NCBI RefSeq assembly: GCF_036370855.1
Contig: NC_088102.1
Span: 21,991,001 to 22,055,000, forward strand
DNA length: 64,000 nucleotides
Source: Dromaius novaehollandiae
Taxonomy: Eukaryota > Chordata > Aves > Casuariiformes > Dromaiidae
Direction: 5' to 3'
In this document: positions 22,279 through 35,419 of the stretch, one piece after another
How the letters are laid out: each line of letters starts with the position of its first letter
Position numbering within the stretch: the stretch's first letter is position 1
Translations under genes and position numbers: made by a program
Notes under the pieces: generated by a model
What the model was told of the DNA's origin: nothing
The model's database searches: none
What the model saw: the letters and a program-made list of their open reading frames with translations, nothing else

Positions 22279-25200
22279 ACTCCACAGAATTGTGAAATGT
22301 CAAGTAGTTCAAGGCATCTTTTCAAACACCTTTGCCATGCTGGCATCTTTACTGCACAATCTGAAGCTTTGGGTCTCCATGGATTTCATAATCAGTTTCA
22401 GAAATTAATATAAATAGCTTTCTGTAGACCAAAAAGAATTAAATTTTACTACCTTTCTGTAACTATACTGTCTTGAATATCTTTCTACTATTCTTTTGCA
22501 AAATATTTTTTGACAGCCATTAGATATTGGTAGTCAGCTGAGGAAGGCAAGCACCATAGCTGACTCTATTTGTTTCCAAAGCTTTTTTACATGAACGTGT
22601 TTTGAATCATCAATATGTTGTGAATGTTTCATTCATATATGTTGATGAAAAAAATTAAGGTAGTTTATTCTGCCAACTTGTGAAAGTGTCACTGCATCAC
22701 AATATTTCCTAAGGCACAAGCCCACAGACACAAGGTGCACTGTCCACTAGTGGAAGGATTGACTGGAGTGATGATTTGATAAGATTGTCAGTAATTTATA
22801 ACATTACTAGCTAAAGCTAGATGATTACAGAATTTATGGAAGCTAATCTTGTGATTGTCCAAATGAACCCCATAGAAGGGTGTAGATGCATATTTTGTAT
22901 TTCCCAGGTATAAGACCTTACAAGATGGGGTAGCCTACAACAGATATACAGGAGCTGAGAACTTTTGGCTTACATTTAGATATTGGAAGCCTATTCAAGA
23001 TGTGCTATCATTATATTATTTTCAGATATCATATAGATTATTTTAACACAGGAGATTAAGGGTGAGGTGATGAAAAACTGCTTCCACAGTGTAATAGTGC
23101 ATATTCGATGAGGAATTTCTGTTGACCCATCCAACACAGTGTTAGAGAAAAAATTAGTCATTTTGATTTCATTAGAATACCTTGTATGCTCCATGAAAGC
23201 TAAGGTTGTAAATTATATATAATAAAGCAATTATATGGAGTTACACTACTGTAAATAAAATAAAGAAGTGTAGATGAAGCAATCATTTTATATTTCAGGC
23301 TATCCCCAATCCATCCAAGACGTTTTCTTTCATTGCCTCTCATGTATTAGCTTTAAATGTTGCAAATAGTTGTAGAGGCTATGCCATAGTCAGAACAACT
23401 CCATTGCCCCATCACGACTGTTGTCCTGGATGATCTTTAATGTATGCCACTGTAATTGACAGTATTACATAACCAATAGTTATCTAAGAAACATTCAGAA
23501 GTTCAAGATCATTTAACTAAGTGAAACACTTTAAAAGGACAGCATAATTAATTCTTTCTAAAGCTGCAGATGCATTATTTTTAGATAAACCTTTTGGAAG
23601 CCCAAGGAAGTAGCACTGACCAAAATCATTGATACACCTGACCTTCTTATTTCATACTTAACTGGTTTTCAAAAGAACAATCCTCTAGCAATGTCTAATA
23701 TACAATACACAACACAATACAACCTTTTATGTTTCTTTACAAAAAGGTTAACTCATTTGGATAAAAGAAAAAAGGAAAAAAAAAGAAAACTGTCAAAGCA
23801 TCAGGTTAGGGCACTTGTACTCTAATCTAGACTAAAGTCTAAAATAAGTGAATATTCAATTCAGCCCATCTTCCTTCAGATGCAAACACAATTCTTAACA
23901 AACTTTTTTTTTTTGATAGGGAAACTTTTAGATCCAGTCATTAATGGAATTACAGATGCTGTACATAAATATTGAAAATCTCATGGCACTTTGGGTTGGA
24001 CATGCACCATTTCTTTAATCCTGTACTACAGCTGAGCATATTGGATGGCTGCTGCCTTTCATCTTAAAGATGGATGCCTTCCATCATGTTCTTTTTCTTC
24101 TATTTATGACTTACCCTTATTGATGTATCTCAAGCTAACCTTTAACATAGCCTGCTGCTTTGTGTTTATCACTGGAGCATAAGGCAGAGAGCATAGAGGG
24201 TACTATATATGTTAAACGGTTGTAAAAGGACCTAGCTGAGGGACACTTAATACCAACTGGCCATTTAAGCTAATACAGTGCACAGGAGTCCATAACGTTA
24301 AACTTAGAGGTTTCAGCTATTTCAAATATGTCAGAACTGATGAATTTGGGTATCTGAACTGAACTCATCCACATGATAAATCTGGATATCAGCATTTCTA
24401 CTACTGACTGCAGTGTTCAGTCATGCAGACAATGCCTACTGCAGATTAAAAAAAGTTAACTCATCTTTGTTTCCTTGTTCCTTTTTTCACTCAGCATGAA
24501 AATGCTATTCACAGATGACATTTCCACTTCTTTTCCTTGGTGTGGCCTTTTAAAATGAACAAGATTAAAATAATCTGTTTCAGAGAAAGAACACATGCAC
24601 AAGTAGGATAGTAAACCAAAATTTTCATCACATGGCTGGATAGAGTTCTATAGCAAAATTGACAAAATAATATTTCCTCAACTGTATGTGTTAGCCCTCA
24701 GGGTGTTGGTTGTACAATGAGCAAAACAACCTCGGGGAGCAAAACTATATTGTACACATATGTAATGCACTAGAAGTGAAACAGCAGAGCGACAGTTCTA
24801 ATACATGCTGCAGGGCAACATCCTACAATGAGAATGGAATTGCTTTGCATCTGGAATTTCAGGGAGATCAAATAACTTACTATTATGTGGCCATGAAAAT
24901 CTCATCATTTTCATTGTTTTCCAGTCTATCCCTTGCACATATTTTATTAAAAATTATTTAAGTTCATACTGGAGTAGCCAGAAGCCACTTAGGCTCTAGA
25001 CCCATATAAAAAACTATTGACAGTTCAGCACAGTACTCTTATAATGTAAAGCAGACAAGAATATGGTGCCATTACATTGCTATGAATTCTTAGTGTTTTT
25101 CCTCTTCCTTCTGCTTCCTTCTGTTTTCTTATGTTGTATATGCTTTTATTTGAATAGTAATCTACTCACTGTCCAAGTGAGCTACAGGGAAGGAACACAG

Positions 25201-28200
25201 GTAACCAAAGGAAACCAAAGTTTCTGTCAGTTCAACCTGAAGGAAAATTAACTTTCATGCAAGACTAATACTTGGGCAATCTTCTTTAAAATGCAGATAA
25301 CGCTCAGGTGACTGGGTTTTCAAAATGATTGTTCAAGTTATAATGTAAGATTTCCTGTTGGAGCAATTATTTTGAAACTCCATGATTACAGGGACAGCAC
25401 CATAAATGTGTCAGAGGAAACCGGAATTTCTTTTGAAGCATACATTTAATATTGCTGCTGTTTGCTGTTTACATTGTGATAGCTTTCTGACAGATCTAAG
25501 TATGATGAGTTGTGCTCTAAAAGGGTGATCACCTAAATATAACATGAAAGACAATAGGGAAGAGGGAGAGGTTGCACAGTAGCATAGCAGAGTGTGTGTT
25601 TCCTCTCAAGTGCTAGTTTGTTAAATCTGATTCCCCTCTTAGGCCAGTTTCACACAGGCATGTTTAGTGTAAGTCATGAGTGAGTCACGCCTACCAACTT
25701 TACTACAACACACAAGAGAAATTAGAATCAAATACGTTGATCGCTCTTTGCAGATTTTCAGTTGCAAGATGGTGGATTCTTCTATCTTTTCATTTGCCTT
25801 TTTTGTGAAGATAGATAGCTTCACACCAAACATCAAGTGTAATAACTCAAAAAAAAAAAAAAATACTTCTCTGTGTTGACATGTCTGACTTTCTGAAAAA
25901 CAGAATTCCAAAAATCTCAATTTATTTTTATTGACCCACATTGTTAATAGGCTGCTAGTGGGTTGCTGAAGTCCTAAATGTTCAGAAATACAAATTCATT
26001 CTTTGATGCTCATTTGGAATATGATCACTGGATTCAAACATCACATCCTACAGCTTGTAATGTCTATGGACTAAGTTCAACGTGGCATATGTAGGTCAGC
26101 AAACACAGCTTCCGTTGAAATCAATAGCAGAAAAAAATTACTCCATTTAATATAGCTGATCTGTCTGCATTTGATGTGCTGATGCGTGATTACACTGAAC
26201 TGTTAGCTTCATTTACTTGTATTGACTGTTACTGTGAAATACTTACTAATTGTACATTAGATTTTTAAAGAGAGCTAATTGCATACTTTACACTAGCTTT
26301 AAGTTCTATACATAATGTATCTGTAAAATACGTTCTGCAGAGTTAGAACTCTATGCCATGCATGTTTTTTTTAAATTATGGGCCAAGTTATTAGCTTTGT
26401 GAAAGCTGAGTCCATAACAGAAGCTAGAAGGATGGAGGGAAAGAGAAGCTAGCTCCATTTTTAGGGATGAAATGCCACAGGTGAGATCAAAAGGTTTTTT
26501 TTAAGAATGTGGGATCCAGGTCAGACTTTGAACACTGTAAAGTCCAAGGGGTTTGTCTCTTGAGTCTGAGCCAAGGAACGGTTTGCCACTACATCTAACA
26601 CCACAATAGCTGAAAGATGCTTATGTGCCAAAGTCTTAGAGCAGAAACAAAAATTCAGAGTCAGATCCCTTAGACACCTAAATGAGAACTCATTCTCCAT
26701 CCCAGTCTTCTTCTGAAAGGTTGAAAATATCCACTCTGAGGGGACTCAGAAAGGTAAACAGTTTCCCACTCCCATGTGAGGTCTCTGGTTATAGAACTAT
26801 TATATAGGAGTCAAACAGTGTCATCATTAGTACTGCATTTAGTGGCAATAGCTGTGAGTCGATGGTTTGTCCCAAATTCAGTGACAGAAATGTAAGCTGG
26901 ACATACTCACAGGATTAAGGGATTTAGGTGCCACTTTGCGTGCCATCTAGAGCCCCATCAGGCCTATAGGAAAGAATTATCTGGTTAGCATGGAACAGTC
27001 CACGCCCCAAGAATTAAACCACACTGGGAAGTGGGGATTGTACATGTTTTGGTTTTGTGTTGTGTATACATTTTTATTGTTGTTTATATGTATTTCACTT
27101 AATTCCTCTTTTAGGTATCCAAGTCACTCCTTTGATATAGCTACTTGAATTTGATTCAGAGTATTATTTACAAATAGGGAAAAATATACATAAAGGTTTG
27201 ATTTATGAGTCCATCATATTTACAGATGTTCTCTCTCTCTGTTGCAAGTTTTCTCCAAAAAAGAAATTTTTTTACTTCTATCCTGTTTATACTCAATCTT
27301 TTTTTCAAGTAATATCCCACTGAAGTTATCAGTAGATTTGCTAGAGGTATGAGTGAAAATAGGAAGACACTGAGAAAAAGCCAATAATATGAATGGGAAG
27401 TTAACTGATCAACTTCAAATCTGGAAAAAAAGTCTGAGCCTTAGCTGGTTCTTGTTTTGCCCAAATCACTTTGCTAATCCCTATAAAAATATAAATCATT
27501 CATACTTAAGTTTATAGAGTTTTGTATGCCTTGCTAATATGCCGTATCTGGAGACCGTTAAATCATTCTGCAATAATATTGTCCTGGGTAACTTTGTGAG
27601 CAATGTGAGTTTACAAGGGGCCGATGGTCAGGACTATCTGAAATGTGTCCAATAACAGAAACAAGATCTAATTGAGGCAAACACTGGAGAAATGTGTTAA
27701 ACCTGCCAGGCTTCCCATTATAACACCAGGTAAATATTTTCCCCTGGGCATCAACTGGCATAAGAGTTCTCAGGTCTGAGGGAAAGTAAAAAATGCTCAA
27801 CATTTTTTGAGTCACAAAAATATAGATAAACTAAGGCACTTTTTTCTCTGATTCTATGAATTGAAAAAAGCTTCATTTATTAAAAAAATAACATTTTGGC
27901 AGTAAATAGTCCAAACCAACTGAAGTTCTAGTCTTGCTGAGGACTGTGAGATAAGAAGTCAGATCAGAAGTGATGACGGAAAGTCTGATATTTTAGTTCA
28001 GATTTATTAAATATTTGAGGGTATATGCTATCTATTTATGATTGTATAACTAACCTCTCCAATAGCTTTTATTTGCTGTCCAGGTCTCCTGTTACCGGAA
28101 GCAGAAAAAGCTCCGAAAGAAGGGTGATCTAGAAGTCATAAGGTCACTACTCCAGTCTATGGTTAGATATAGCTAACTGAGTCACTGATGTCTCCATGCT

Positions 28201-31200
28201 CTGCACCTGGAATCAGTGGGTTGGTCTGGTCCTCTGCCCAGGTCTTCAGGTGGAAAGTGGCCATGTCCTCTCTTGCCTCTGAAGTGTGCCAAACACTGCA
28301 ATGGGTGGAAAACAGTCATCATGGTCTGAGCAGTACCACTTTTACAGTCTTTAATTGCTTCTTGGGCTGCATTGCTATAGCAATGACTAATGATATAGTT
28401 AACTATTGGGAAAGCAGAGAGAGCAATATATTGCGCTTACTGCAACAAGACGAAGCATAAAGCAGAAACCCCAAATCATTTTCATGATTTGGAAGCAAGT
28501 GAGTATCTTTTTCTGCCAGATTTCCAGACAGTCATAAAGGAGGAAGGAGTGACCAGGTGACCGGCTTCTATATATTCGATCAAAGTCATCTGAACTGCGA
28601 GCAGAAAACAAGGTAAACTTTTCTCCTGAAAAAAAAAAAGAGAAATACATGGCTGCTTTTTGCACTAATGTGGAACTTTGAACATTTGGCCACAAGCCAG
28701 TTCTGGGAAAAAAACTGCTGAAAGAAAGCTTTCTCATATGGTATTTCTCTGACATGGGTAGGAGTAGAAAATGTTGTAAGTTCTATAAGAAAGATTATTC
28801 TGTGGTGACTCATGCCCCAAATGTGAAGGCCTACATATTGAAGAGAGCCCTTTGGGTACTTATCTACCCTATGAAAAGCTGGGAGTTTGATTCTCAAACA
28901 CTCTTATTCGCTTCTATCCTCTTGGATGAAGGTGTGTGGCAGCTGCCAAAGTGGGAAGTGCTCCAGCAATCCTCACCACCTGCCTCACAAGATGTTGTGA
29001 GTCTGAGCAGCTCTAAGTCTTCTGTAATGTGTATTCACAGACAAATCAGCTCTTTACAATGTGGGAAACAGAGGAACCTACCCAGGCTGAAAATGAAGAT
29101 CTGTTCCCTCAATCTGAGTTATTCAGTTATCGCTGTCCAAATTATACACACCAGGTGAGGTATTTCAGGTAATTAAAGGGAAGTATTAATAACATTATTA
29201 AATGTACTTCTAGGACCTCCTTTGAAACATTTTGATCTACTCTTTCTAACCAGATTTCTGATCCCCTGTGTTCAAACAAACTTAGTTTGGAATTATGAGG
29301 GGAAAGGACAGCAAAATTTATAAAGGCAGGAAAAAAAAACAAACAGCAGAGGCTAGAGGACAAAAGATTTATCTTTATGACTAGAAGTGAGGAGAATCAG
29401 AAAAACATCAGTGATTTATAAAACTTATTCAAGTACAGGAAGAAAAGGATATAAAATATCCATGTTTATGGGAGAAATCAGAAAAACAATATGAGAGAGT
29501 TTTAGCTGTGCAAGTCATTGCCTAGAAGTGGGAGCAAGAACGCCAACGACTTTGAGATAGAATTCAAAAGAGATTACAGTGGTTGCCTGAAACAACAGCA
29601 AAAAGACTCCTAAGTTTGTGGTTATTTGTTGATAAAAACATACTAGAAAGTAAAAGAATTCAAGGATCTCTTGTCAGTTATTTAAGATACTAGTAGAAAA
29701 TGAGAAATATTCTCCACTGCAAATGATAGTGAGTAGCAGAAGCTCACAGCAAAAGTGAAATGGCAAAAATTACTGCAATTCTGAAAGCAAAACTGCCCTT
29801 CAGCAAAAGATCACATGAGGACGATATGCTTGCAGTAAGGTTTGAAATGCAGGAGTCAGCAGCTTTGGCCTACCAGAAGCAAAGAAAGAAGTGAATCTCA
29901 GAGCGAAAGGCCACTCGTAAAGAACGATCGGCTAGCAGACCTTTTCCCTCTCAGCCCGCACAGCGCCGGCTTCAGCAGCTCTGCCGACTTGCACTGTGAC
30001 CATGTGAAATCAGCAGCTCTTACATCAAAGACAATCCCCTAAAATTCAGTCTGTTGGCAGTCAGCTCAGACCACATGCACTATGAACTCACATTTCGCAC
30101 CATTCTTACTTTCCAAAATAGATACAAGCCAGCGCTCTAAATAGCATTCAATGTAGCAAATCGATCTTGATATCTGAACTAGACAGTTGCAAGCAGAGGT
30201 GCTTGAAAATTTCCAAAGGCATTCTTATGTGGATAAATGTCCTTTTACTTCACACTGAATATGTTCAGAATAAACTATTGTTTTCATCATTTTCTTTTTC
30301 TTTTGTTTCACTTTTCTTCTCACCAATTTCTGCCTGCAAAGGAAAATGTAGGGAAAATAAAGGATGACAGGAAAAAAAAGAGTTAAAATAAAGGAAAATT
30401 ATCAAATCAAAAAGGAAAGGTTTTAAAAATCACAGCAGATTGAGAAATTTTTTTCCAAAAATATTAATGAAAGAAGATTGATAACATTTTTTAAAATAAT
30501 TTTTATAATATTCTGAGTCTTTTTATAAATTCTTAGGAAAGTTTAAACCAAAAAACAAACAAATTATTTTTATCTTGTTACTAAAACATAAATGCTTATT
30601 GAAATACATAAAACATTTTAACTGATATGCCAATCAGGCATTGATTTCCAAGGTAAAGTTATTATTGTCTTTTAGAAATGCATATCATCCCCTATATAAC
30701 AAATATCCTAATTGTTTTCAAATCCAACCTAAACAGGGAATACAGCAATGAAATAAATGTGAGGCACTTACCTGCAAATTTGTGTTTCCTAAGCCATAAG
30801 GGTATCTCTTTTCACAATTAGAAGACTAGCTGTTTTATCCTGTTCTTTCTGAATACAAACCCTCACGTACAGACCTATTGCATTTCATGAATATGTTTTA
30901 CAAACATTTATAGGACCAAATTCTGCTGTAATATCTTTTCTCTCTCCCCTTTCTTCCTATCTTCCATTCTTTTGCAGCAAAAGAGACAGTACGGGGTGTC
31001 AATAAAGGCAAAAATCTGGATTTACTTTGTACTTCTAAACATGTTGCATCTCTCTGAGACCAGATCTAATGTATTCCCTTGTTGAATCTGGAACAAAACC
31101 ATGGAAACTGAGAGACTTACTTTTACTTAAGTGTTAAAGAAGTGCCATCTTATTCAGAGCACTAACCTTTAGTTTAGTGGGAGCTGTTTGCATCACAGCT

Positions 31201-31529
31201 GCAAGATTCAGCCCCTGTGAACGCACGCTACCCTAGAGTAGATCTTAAACCATCTCTCTAGAAAGCTGGTATGGCAAACATTTTGTCAACTTTTTTAATA
31301 TATGTCAAAACAATGTTATTGGTTTAGTAATTAAAATATTAAACCACAGTCGTCCATTCCAATTCATTGCTCTAACCTCAATTGAATCACCATAACCTTT
31401 GAAATCTAGCAAATTGAAAATTCATAAGAATTCCCCTTTTACTCTAAACTTATAAAAATGATCTTGTGCCCTACACATCTGTAAAATTTTAAATGAGTGC
31501 AATTTGTATACTTAAAAAAAAAGTTAAAA
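22279..31529. other. Long unique AT-rich non-coding stretch
   Basis: I recognise no interspersed repeat over about 9 kb. Small features are an 11-T run near 23904-23914, an A run at about 25850-25863 and an A-rich area near 30360-30560. The longest open frame is 134 residues (28754-29158, plus). It overlaps a 103-residue minus frame and has no known domain. A GC- and CpG-richer patch at about 29870-30010 and an exon-like phrase at 28080-28130 are discussed as findings. Confidence 0.5.
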
Positions 31530-31900
31530 TAGAGTGAAATGTACCATGGTTTTCAATTGCTTTCAATTACCATTAAACCTTTTTGAGAGCAATTTGCATA
31601 ATGTTTCATAAACATGTAGGCAGATTAACCTTTTTTAGTTAATTTATTCATTAGCAGTAAAAATTCAAAGCACCTCTTATGAGAAAATAACATCTTGCTG
31701 TTAAATTACATGGAAACAAAGCAATTGGGACACAGTTGCCTAAGTTCTCCCTGTGTCGAAGCACAAAACAGTGGAGAGAATAAAGCTTCGCCTGTTAGCA
31801 GAGTGTTGATTAAATCGCCTGTTTGAGAACAATTAGCAGAATTACAAGAAGATTAGGTGAAGTATTAATTAGAGATGGGTTAGAAGAATCCTGCCTGGAG
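31530..31900. promoter_or_regulatory. Candidate conserved non-coding element (developmental-enhancer-like)
   Basis: The stretch carries an exact POU octamer ATTTGCAT at 31592-31599. It also has several homeodomain cores (TTCATTAGC near 31647, TTGATTAAAT near 31806, TTAATTAGA near 31864) and a SOX-like AACAATTAG at 31828-31836. A 10-bp near-perfect tandem TTTCAATT(G/A)C spans 31551-31570. No repeat family and no open frame is present. Dense homeodomain, POU and SOX motifs in repeat-free AT-rich DNA are common in vertebrate conserved enhancers. That is the basis of this inference, and the borders are approximate. Confidence 0.4.
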
Positions 31901-33746
31901 CAGGTACCTTTAAAAATGGGGGAAGGAAGAATGTAAAAGGCCGTGAATAGACAGAGGGCTTGTCTTCCCTGCCTTAAACCTCTTATAATCTCTTACATCC
32001 TGGCTTTGGAAAATGTGGTAGCTTAGCATTATTTTTCTTTCACTTTGTGGTCCCTTTGCATGCCCATAAGTGGCTGAGATGGAAAGGAGCGGTCCACATT
32101 CCTTTCTCCCCACAATGGTCTCTGCCTCTCATTTTACTTCTGATTGAGTGAATTCTTCAAATGTTACCTCACTGCCCATTTATGGGATTGAAAAAAAGTG
32201 GTTGAAGTTTGTACACATCTGTAGTATTTTACTAGCCATGTTCTTAAGGCATTTTTCTATAACAGGAGGTTGAACTCTCCCTGTGAGTTGAAATTGAATA
32301 ATCTTCAGATAGACATTTAGGAATTGGCAGGTCTATCGTTCTGGGTAAGATTATAGAAGATTCTGTGACATAGCCAAGAATAGCACCTGGGGGCAGATAT
32401 TTAACTGAAGAGGACAGTCAAAGCTTGAGTGGGTAGTTTCACAGTTTACTCTAGTTGTGGACATATCTCTACATCTCCTCATCAAGGCACAGAAGGTAGT
32501 TTTCCTGTTCACGTGTAAATACAGACTGACCTCAGCCCACATCTGCTCACTCATATATAATAATACAACATATCTATTGTATTGTCTTTACAATGTATCC
32601 CAACAATATATTCCCCCCAAAAATATAACATTATAATGAGTGGTGTCATCTTTATCTTCTTTACTCCAGTATATAAGTTCAACTGTTTAGACTGAGAGAT
32701 CTGTTATATTATACAGCTCTATTAATGTTATAATAACTTCACATTTTAAATTTCAGGACATCTAGTTAGAATTTTGACTCTCATATCTTTATATGGGTTC
32801 ACATCTGGAAAAAATATACTGATCAAGATTTAAAAGTTAAGGGAATTCCTTACACCCTTCTCTTGACTCAAAATAGTTAGATCAAACAGGTGGCATGAGA
32901 ATGTAAAAATCAGTAAATGCATGGATGAGAAGAAGTGTTAAATTACATAATAGTAATTATTATTCATGATCCTCTTGCACTGCTTTCATGTGCTGCTAAT
33001 GGAATGTGGTTGACTTAACTGATGTCAGTCAACCACATAAGTTGTAACAGTTTCAAACCAGTCTCTGACAGCAGAAATTTAAAATGAAATTTAAAATTGA
33101 TTAAATGTTTACAGAGGATTCTTTAGCCTTTAAAAAACTTAGCGGTTGTCTAGTTGAATTATCTGTTAAAAAGCTCTCCCCTCTCCCATCACATAAAACT
33201 GACAAGAACAAAAATAGGAAAATGAAACAATGTATTTATAAATTAGGAGCTCTAAAAGTGTGGGGAAAGACACAATGATTTTGTTTATAAGGGTCCTGTG
33301 TGAACTTAATATTTGCTGTGCTTGTAACACAGATTACTAACCACTAATATTGGTTTTAAAATAATCAAAATAGGTATCACAAAGCAGAAAAGTCCTGGGC
33401 TCTGTCTAAGTTCATAGTTAAATAAGTATCTCATAGTAAAATCTCTTGTCATGATTACTGGAGAGTAGATTCACATTACAGATGAGTCTTAACTTAAAGC
33501 ATCTCTCATTTACGCTCTCCTACTGAGTCCAGTTTTGCCTACATTCAAGCCATTGCCTGAACTCCCCTTAATAACCCAACGGAGAGAGGACATTTTTCCA
33601 AGATGTGGCAGTTTTGCCTAGGTTTTGTGTTGTATTACAGATATATGTAAATTTTTACAATGCATTTGAAACATGGAGGCGAGACCATGCTCAGCTTCAA
33701 TCTCCCTTATGTCCATGCCTTGTTTGCAGAGTAATGTGTGTAGGTC
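31901..33746. other. Unique non-coding DNA including an inverted RUNX-like pair
   Basis: The main structure is the inverted repeat at 33004-33038. Two 67-residue minus open frames (31910-32113 and 32351-32554) are unrecognised. The A/T-rich segment 32560-32800 holds several TATA-like runs without any associated start signal. Confidence 0.5.
33004..33038. repeat. Perfect 12-bp inverted repeat with RUNX-like arms
   Basis: ATGTGGTTGACT (33004-33015) and AGTCAACCACAT (33027-33038) are exact reverse complements separated by an 11-nt spacer, TAACTGATGTC. Each arm contains TGTGGTT/AACCACA, the RUNX-family consensus, in inverted orientation. The repeat is certain; protein binding is only an inference. 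Confidence 0.9.
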
Positions 33747-33834
33747 TTAGATAATAACTAGGTGTTGCTGAAAGGCATACAGTGCAATTCTTGGATAATA
33801 ACTGGGTATTGCTGAAAAGCCTACTGTGCAAACT
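33747..33834. repeat. 44-bp diverged tandem duplication
   Basis: Two adjoining 44-bp units start TT(A/G)GATAATAACT(A/G)GGT at 33747 and 33791 and continue collinearly through TTGCTGAAA and TGTGCA-like wording. A handful of substitutions separate them. The pair ends 30 bp before the CR1 fragment. Confidence 0.85.
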
Positions 33835-33863
33835 GAAGCAGCCACCTATCTGTTCTCATAGTA

Positions 33864-34024
33864 ACAGGTTGCCCAGAGACGTTGTGCCATCTCCATCCTT
33901 GGAGGTTTTTAAGATGTTACCAAATAAAGCCCTGAGTAACCTGGTCTAATCTCGTAGCTGACCCTGCTTTGAGCAGGAGTTTGGACTGGAGACTTCCTGA
34001 GAGTTATTTTATGATTCTGTGATT
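33864..34024 (+). mobile_element. CR1 LINE, truncated 3' end (sense)
   Basis: It begins 'acaggttgcccagagacgtt', continues with 'ctccatccttggaggttttt', 'ccctgagtaacctggtctaa' and 'accctgctttgagcaggagt', and ends 'atgattctgtgatt'. This is the CR1 3' end in sense orientation with the family's characteristic ATTCTGTGATT-type terminal repeat. Only about 160 bp remain. This is the only CR1 on the plus strand among the four. Confidence 0.9.
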
Positions 34025-34911
34025 AACAGACCAAAAAGGGCAAAAGACATTAGTGAGCAGCAAAACAAATTAGGTACTTGCATCAGATGGAATGAGTCGA
34101 GCTGTATCATCAGGTTCGAGTTCTCAGCAAAGCATCATCAGACATAATGCTACCAAAGTATGTGAGAACTGCACAGCTGGTTTAAAATAAATGCATAAAA
34201 CACTTTTCATTCCCTACCCACCTGTGTTTGACCTTGTCCTAGCATTTTTTTTAATATGAGAATGATCAGATTGCTGCTATTGACTGAATATAATTAATAA
34301 CAATTGAACTAAGTTGTAATAAAAGGACATTTATTCCCTTTTCTTGTTGACATTTCAGATGTCCCTCATCCTCCCCATCTTTGATAATGGTGAGTACTTT
34401 GACAGACAAGGCACTCAGCTCATGGAAAGGAAGCATGATGGGGTTTTGGTACTGTAATAGCTAATCACATCTGGTCCTATTTATGCTCCCTGTACGCATT
34501 GCCAAAGCCTGCCCTGTCAGAGTAATACAGCTCCAAAGAATGTGAGGGAAACAGAAGTTTTGAGACTGACTCAGTTAAACAAAGCCTACCAGGAAAGCAA
34601 TGTCTTTGATAGATAATGCTTTTTGAAAACAGCTATCGGAGACTTGCTCTATGACTATGAATTAGCAACCAATGAGTCTACAAATGGAAATAATCTGCCA
34701 CATAGAAAAATCTGTTTTTTTCCTGCAAGAATGGCATTATAGAATCTGCTTACAAAGAAAATGCAAAGCCCTTCTCATATACACCTACAAAAGATTGCCA
34801 GATGTCCTCTTTAGACTAGATGTTTCACCAGATGTTTTCACCAGGTAATAGGTCTGTGTTCTTTCTATATGTGTAGCAGGTACCTCATTCTCTGTAAAGT
34901 GCCCTGAAACA
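34025..34911. other. Unique non-coding DNA
   Basis: I see no repeat, open frame or motif cluster to report in this segment. Confidence 0.5.
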
Positions 34912-34980
34912 TGATAATACATTTCAGTGATAATAAATTTCAGTGACTGATAATAAATTCTCAGTGATAATAAATTTCAG
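34912..34980. repeat. Four-copy 16-bp tandem repeat
   Basis: Units of TGATAATAAATTTCAG or near variants begin at 34912, 34928, 34948 and 34965. The second and fourth are identical; a 4-bp TGAC spacer precedes the third, which has one extra base. Confidence 0.9.
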
Positions 34981-35419
34981 TAATACAAAAAAGTGATATT
35001 AAATGTAGGAATGTGTTTGTGTACAGCCTACTTCAGGTATACTTTGTTTTGTCTTCCACGAAGAGGTCAGTTGCAAAGTTCATAAAATATTAAAGTCAGA
35101 ATCAGATAGGGTCTGTCCTGTTGTCTTGACAGGACAACTATATCATCCAAATCTTCCGAGGAGTAAATAATATTAAAACTGTGGCATTTTGTTTTGTTAT
35201 GGGGAGGAAACGGAAAAAAGCTCAGCTCTTACTAACAAAAGGGTTAAATACAGCATCAAAGGCAGAAAAATGGGCTTGAAATACTGGGGGAAAAAAGAAA
35301 AAAAAGAAACCTATTTTAATTTTGAAGACCCTGCCCTGGACAATTGCATATCCACCTTGACAGGAAAATCTTCTCTTAATGTCTCCTGTTGGAGTAGCTT
35401 CCATTATTTTCCATCCGTT
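34981..35419. other. Unique non-coding DNA with a lysine-coding A-rich patch
   Basis: An A-rich patch at about 35287-35306 sits in an 81-residue plus frame (35189-35434) and in the opposing 74-residue minus frame. Neither is recognised as a protein. Confidence 0.5.

Noticed and set aside
28754..29158. 134-residue plus open frame
   Set aside because: It overlaps a 103-residue minus frame, has no known motif and lies in repeat-free AT-rich DNA with no exon neighbours.
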